From Schleiferiaceae bacterium (GTDB taxonomy: Bacteria > Bacteroidota > Bacteroidia > Flavobacteriales > Schleiferiaceae), in contig JAGYKI010000003.1 of NCBI GenBank assembly GCA_018401735.1, positions 62,001-126,000 of the forward strand: a stretch of DNA of 64,000 nt, in the 5' to 3' direction. A program made the position numbers and the translations under genes. The notes beneath the pieces were generated by a model, which was given only the letters and a program-made list of their open reading frames with translations, was not told where the DNA came from and made no database searches. This document shows, piece by piece, positions 61,002-64,000 of the stretch. Each line of letters starts with the position of its first letter. Positions within the stretch are counted from its first letter, which is position 1.

Positions 61002-61379
61002 ATGGCAGACATTAAAGAATTAGGAGATCAGTTGGTAAATCTTACCGTTAAAGAAGTAAGCGAATTAGCTGATTACTTAAAAACAGAATACGGAATTGAG
61101 CCTGCAGCAGCAGCTGTAGCGGTAGCTGGTCCAGCCGCCGCAGGTGGTGACGATGCCGCTGAGGAGCAAACAGAATTCGACGTAATTCTAAAGGCAGCAG
61201 GTGGTTCTAAACTAGCTGTTGTGAAACTTGTAAAAGAACTAACTGGTTTAGGTCTTAAAGAAGCAAAAGCTCTTGTTGACGAAGCTCCAAAGCCTTTGAA
61301 AGAAGGTGTAGCTAAAGACGAGGCTGAAGCGCTTAAGTCACAGCTTGAAGAAGCTGGTGCTGAGGTAGAAATCAAGTAA
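61002..61379 (+). CDS. rplL: 50S ribosomal protein L7/L12
   Basis: 125 residues: N-terminal dimerisation domain ([16 protein letters not shown]), an Ala/Gly-rich hinge ([15 protein letters not shown]) and the C-terminal factor-binding domain ([35 protein letters not shown]). Present in multiple copies on L10 and contacts translation factors. Confidence 0.98.
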   Translation: MADIKELGDQLVNLTVKEVSELADYLKTEYGIEPAAAAVAVAGPAAAGGDDAAEEQTEFDVILKAAGGSKLAVVKLVKELTGLGLKEAKALVDEAPKPLKEGVAKDEAEALKSQLEEAGAEVEIK

Positions 61380-61411
61380 GCATTACATAGCCGTTTAGGC
61401 TAATTTATTAA

Positions 61412-61449
61412 GGTTTAGGTCTTTGGGAATGTCCCAAAAGACCTAAACC
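61412..61449 (+). terminator. Attenuator-like hairpin between rplL and rpoB
   Basis: GGTTTAGGTCTTTGGGA pairs with TCCCAAAAGACCTAAACC (one bulged A) around a 3-base loop, followed by CTTTTGTGTTT. The position is the classic rplL-rpoB attenuator that lowers rpoBC transcription relative to ribosomal protein genes. Confidence 0.8.
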
Positions 61450-61481
61450 CTTTTGTGTTTAGTATAATTTATTTTCTCCGC

Positions 61482-64000
61482 ATGTTGAATAACCCGGTAC
61501 AAGCAAAGGACATGGAAAGAGTCAATTTTGCATCCATCAAAAATCAATTCGATTATCCAGATTTTCTGGCTATTCAGATTAAATCTTTTCAAGATTTTTT
61601 CCAACTAGAAACTAAGGCGGCTGATCGAGAGGATGAAGGTCTATTTAAAACCTTTAGTGAAAATTTCCCTATAACGGATTCTAGAAATCAATTCGTTCTA
61701 GAGTTTATTGATTACTTCGTAGATCCCCCTCGTTATAGCGAGGAAGAATGTATAGAAAGGGGATTAACCTTCAGCGTTCCCTTAAAGGCACGCTTGAAAC
61801 TTTACTGTACGGATCCAGAACATGAGGATTTTGAAACAATCGTACAAGATGTTTATTTAGGCACTATTCCCTACATGACCCCAAGAGGTACTTTCGTAGT
61901 GAATGGCGCTGAAAGAGTAATCGTATCTCAGTTACACCGTTCTCCTGGTGTTTTCTTTGGTCAAAGTTACCATGCAAATGGTACCAAATTATATTCTGCC
62001 CGTGTAATTCCTTTTAAAGGTAGTTGGATAGAATTTGCTACAGATATTAATTCGGTAATGTACGCTTACATCGATCGTAAGAAGAAATTACCTTTAACTA
62101 CCTTGTTGAGAGCCATAGGTTATGAGCGCGACAAGGATATATTGGAAATCTTCGACCTAGCGGAAGAGGTTAAAGTTACCAAAACAGGTCTTAAAAAAGT
62201 ATTGGGTCGCAAGTTAGCTGCACGTGTATTGAAAACATGGGTAGAGGATTTTGTAGATGAAGATACAGGCGAAGTGGTTTCTATCGAACGTAATGAAGTA
62301 GTATTAGACCGGGATACTATTTTGGAAAAAGATCAGATTGAAGAAATTCTTGATGCTGACGTTCAAACTATCCTTCTTCATAAAGAGGATATAGAGGCTT
62401 CTGAATACGCTATTATTCATAATACCTTACAAAAGGATCCTACTAACTCTGAGAAAGAGGCAGTAGAACACATTTACAGACAATTAAGAAATGCCGAGCC
62501 ACCAGATGAGGAAACAGCGCGCGGTATAATTGATAAATTATTCTTCTCAGAGCAACGTTATAGCCTCGGGGAAGTGGGACGTTATCGTATCAATAAAAAA
62601 TTAGGTCTAGAAATAGATTCAAGCGTGCAGGTGCTTACCAAGCAAGATATTCTTAGTATCGTAAAGTACCTAATTGAGTTAATCAATGCCAAGGCGGAGA
62701 TTGATGATATTGATCACTTATCTAACCGTCGTGTACGTACTGTAGGAGAGCAAATGTCTAACCAATTTGGTGTTGGTCTGGCTCGTATGGCTCGTACAAT
62801 TAAAGAGCGCATGAACGTTCGTGATAACGAGGTGTTTACTCCAATTGATTTGATCAACGCGAAGACTTTATCTTCGGTAATTAACTCATTTTTTGGCACC
62901 AACCAGTTATCTCAGTTTATGGATCAAACTAACCCGCTTGCGGAAGTTACCCATAAACGTCGTTTATCTGCTCTAGGGCCAGGTGGGCTTTCACGTGAAA
63001 GGGCAGGTTTTGAAGTTCGCGACGTTCACTATACTCACTACGGCAGACTTTGTCCGATTGAAACACCTGAAGGACCAAACATTGGTTTGATTTCTTCGAT
63101 GTGCGTTTACGCTAAGGTGAATAAAATGGGCTTCTTGGAAACCCCATATCGCAAGGTAGTTGAAGGTAAAGTGGATTTCAGTGCAGATCCAGTATACCTC
63201 AGCGCGGAAGAAGAGGAACAAAAAGTTATTGCACAGGCAAATGCGCCAGTAAGCGATTCTGGCAATTTCGAAAACGAACGTGTTAAGGTTAGAGATGAGG
63301 CCGATTATCCAATGGTTGAACCTGAAAAGGTGGATTACATGGATGTGGCACCTAATCAGATCGCTTCTATTTCTGCTTCGATGATTCCATTCTTAGAGCA
63401 TGATGACGCGAACCGCGCCTTAATGGGATCTAACATGATGCGTCAAGCGGTTCCTCTTTTACGTCCTGAAGCTCCTATTGTGGGAACGGGTCTTGAAAAA
63501 AGAGTAGCACGCGATAGTCGTGTTCTTGTAAATGCAGAAGGTAACGGCGTGGTTGATTATGTAGACGCTCAAAAAATTACGATTAAGTACGATCGTACCG
63601 ACGATGAGCGCCTAGTAAGTTTTGAGGACGACTACAAAACCTACAACTTGGTTAAGTTTCGTAAAACAAACCAAAGCACTTGTATTAATATCAAGCCGAT
63701 TGTGCGCAAGGGTGACCGCGTAGAGCAAGGGCAAGTTTTATGTGAAGGCTATGCTACCGAAAATGGTGAGCTAGCTCTTGGAAGAAACATGATGGTGGCT
63801 TTTATGCCTTGGAAAGGGTATAACTTTGAGGATGCTATTGTAATTTCAGAAAGAGTGGCCCGCGAGGATATCTTCACATCTTTACATATTGATGAGTATA
63901 CTTTAGATGTAAGAGATACTAAATTAGGGGCAGAAGAACTTACTGCTGATATTCCTAACGTTAGTGAAGAAGCAACTAAAGATCTTGACGAAAATGGTTT
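61482..64000 (+). CDS. rpoB: RNA polymerase beta subunit, N-terminal part
   Basis: Starts ATG at 61482 ([20 protein letters not shown]); an ATG ten codons later is the alternative. 839 codons are inside the window and the frame is open to the right edge. [40 protein letters not shown] and the rifampicin region [40 protein letters not shown] are all normal: the Asp, His and Ser that commonly mutate to rifampicin resistance (DQTNP, THKRR, RLSAL) are the sensitive type. It continues beyond 64000. Confidence 0.98.
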   Translation, partial: MLNNPVQAKDMERVNFASIKNQFDYPDFLAIQIKSFQDFFQLETKAADREDEGLFKTFSENFPITDSRNQFVLEFIDYFVDPPRYSEEECIERGLTFSVPLKARLKLYCTDPEHEDFETIVQDVYLGTIPYMTPRGTFVVNGAERVIVSQLHRSPGVFFGQSYHANGTKLYSARVIPFKGSWIEFATDINSVMYAYIDRKKKLPLTTLLRAIGYERDKDILEIFDLAEEVKVTKTGLKKVLGRKLAARVLKTWVEDFVDEDTGEVVSIERNEVVLDRDTILEKDQIEEILDADVQTILLHKEDIEASEYAIIHNTLQKDPTNSEKEAVEHIYRQLRNAEPPDEETARGIIDKLFFSEQRYSLGEVGRYRINKKLGLEIDSSVQVLTKQDILSIVKYLIELINAKAEIDDIDHLSNRRVRTVGEQMSNQFGVGLARMARTIKERMNVRDNEVFTPIDLINAKTLSSVINSFFGTNQLSQFMDQTNPLAEVTHKRRLSALGPGGLSRERAGFEVRDVHYTHYGRLCPIETPEGPNIGLISSMCVYAKVNKMGFLETPYRKVVEGKVDFSADPVYLSAEEEEQKVIAQANAPVSDSGNFENERVKVRDEADYPMVEPEKVDYMDVAPNQIASISASMIPFLEHDDANRALMGSNMMRQAVPLLRPEAPIVGTGLEKRVARDSRVLVNAEGNGVVDYVDAQKITIKYDRTDDERLVSFEDDYKTYNLVKFRKTNQSTCINIKPIVRKGDRVEQGQVLCEGYATENGELALGRNMMVAFMPWKGYNFEDAIVISERVAREDIFTSLHIDEYTLDVRDTKLGAEELTADIPNVSEEATKDLDENG

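Noticed and set aside
1..64000. CRISPR arrays or prophage
   Set aside because: No regularly spaced direct repeats and no phage structural or lysis genes were seen.

Overview
The window reads as chromosomal DNA of a marine-type Flavobacteriia (Bacteroidota). The evidence is the promoter grammar (-7 TAnnTTTG with TTG about 19 bases upstream), the two type IX secretion sorting tails, a GLPGLI-family gene, DUF4286 and DUF4254 genes, a two-subunit methylmalonyl-CoA mutase, and the gene order rpsU-xerC-hpf-tRNAs-tuf-tRNA-Trp-secE-nusG-rplKAJL-rpoB. No species can be named from the sequence alone. There is no prophage, CRISPR array or rRNA.

Layout. 1-2175 (minus): the start of a YggS-like PLP protein, rpsT with tRNA-Glu, and proS. 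2209-8475 (plus): a low-complexity lipoprotein, an OmpP1/FadL-like barrel and a sortilin-like beta-propeller protein. 8697-12253: folE, cysS, yidD and a TolB-like lipoprotein. 12445-14540: a compact sulfur-trafficking operon (SQR-like flavoprotein, DsrC/TusE-like carrier, DsrE2-like protein). 14668-16790: a PGRP-type amidase with a T9SS tail, overlapping a ChaN-like gene.

16850-22823 is the accessory part: a decayed SF1 helicase gene, a GLPGLI gene split by a MITE-like repeat, a Fic/HTH gene whose catalytic His is Gln, and an SDR gene. The genes in its right half are each followed by long inverted repeats.

22829-27312 (minus) is the serS-lipoprotein-TPR-DUF4286-recX operon. 27699-28352 (minus) is rplU-rpmA. 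28555-31952 (plus) is a pair of M16 peptidases, one active and one lacking HxxEH. 32743-36161 (minus) is an aminotransferase-DUF4254-GT9 operon. 37801-42660 (minus) is the methylmalonyl-CoA mutase operon, which also holds ybaB and meaB. 42833-52444 (minus) holds a second sortilin-like protein, a T9SS cargo protein, an FtsB/DivIC protein, an ABC exporter and an alanine:cation symporter with an added extracytoplasmic domain. 52626-56434 (plus) holds an HhH protein, an acyl-CoA dehydrogenase, rpsU, xerC and hpf. 56452 to the right edge is the tRNA/tuf/secE/nusG/rpl/rpoB cluster; rpoB runs off the edge.

The best leads are these. (1) A family of about 250-265 bp non-coding inverted-terminal repeats: three near-complete or decayed copies plus two end fragments. 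One copy splits the GLPGLI gene between 10-bp direct repeats, and removing it restores the frame; others form the stop codons of their host genes. (2) The SQR/DsrC-like/DsrE2-like trio. (3) The Fic protein with Gln in place of His. (4) The symporter fusion. (5) Two single-base losses in tuf together with a 4-bp T-stem in the adjacent tRNA-Thr(GGT), which are either sequencing errors or real lesions.
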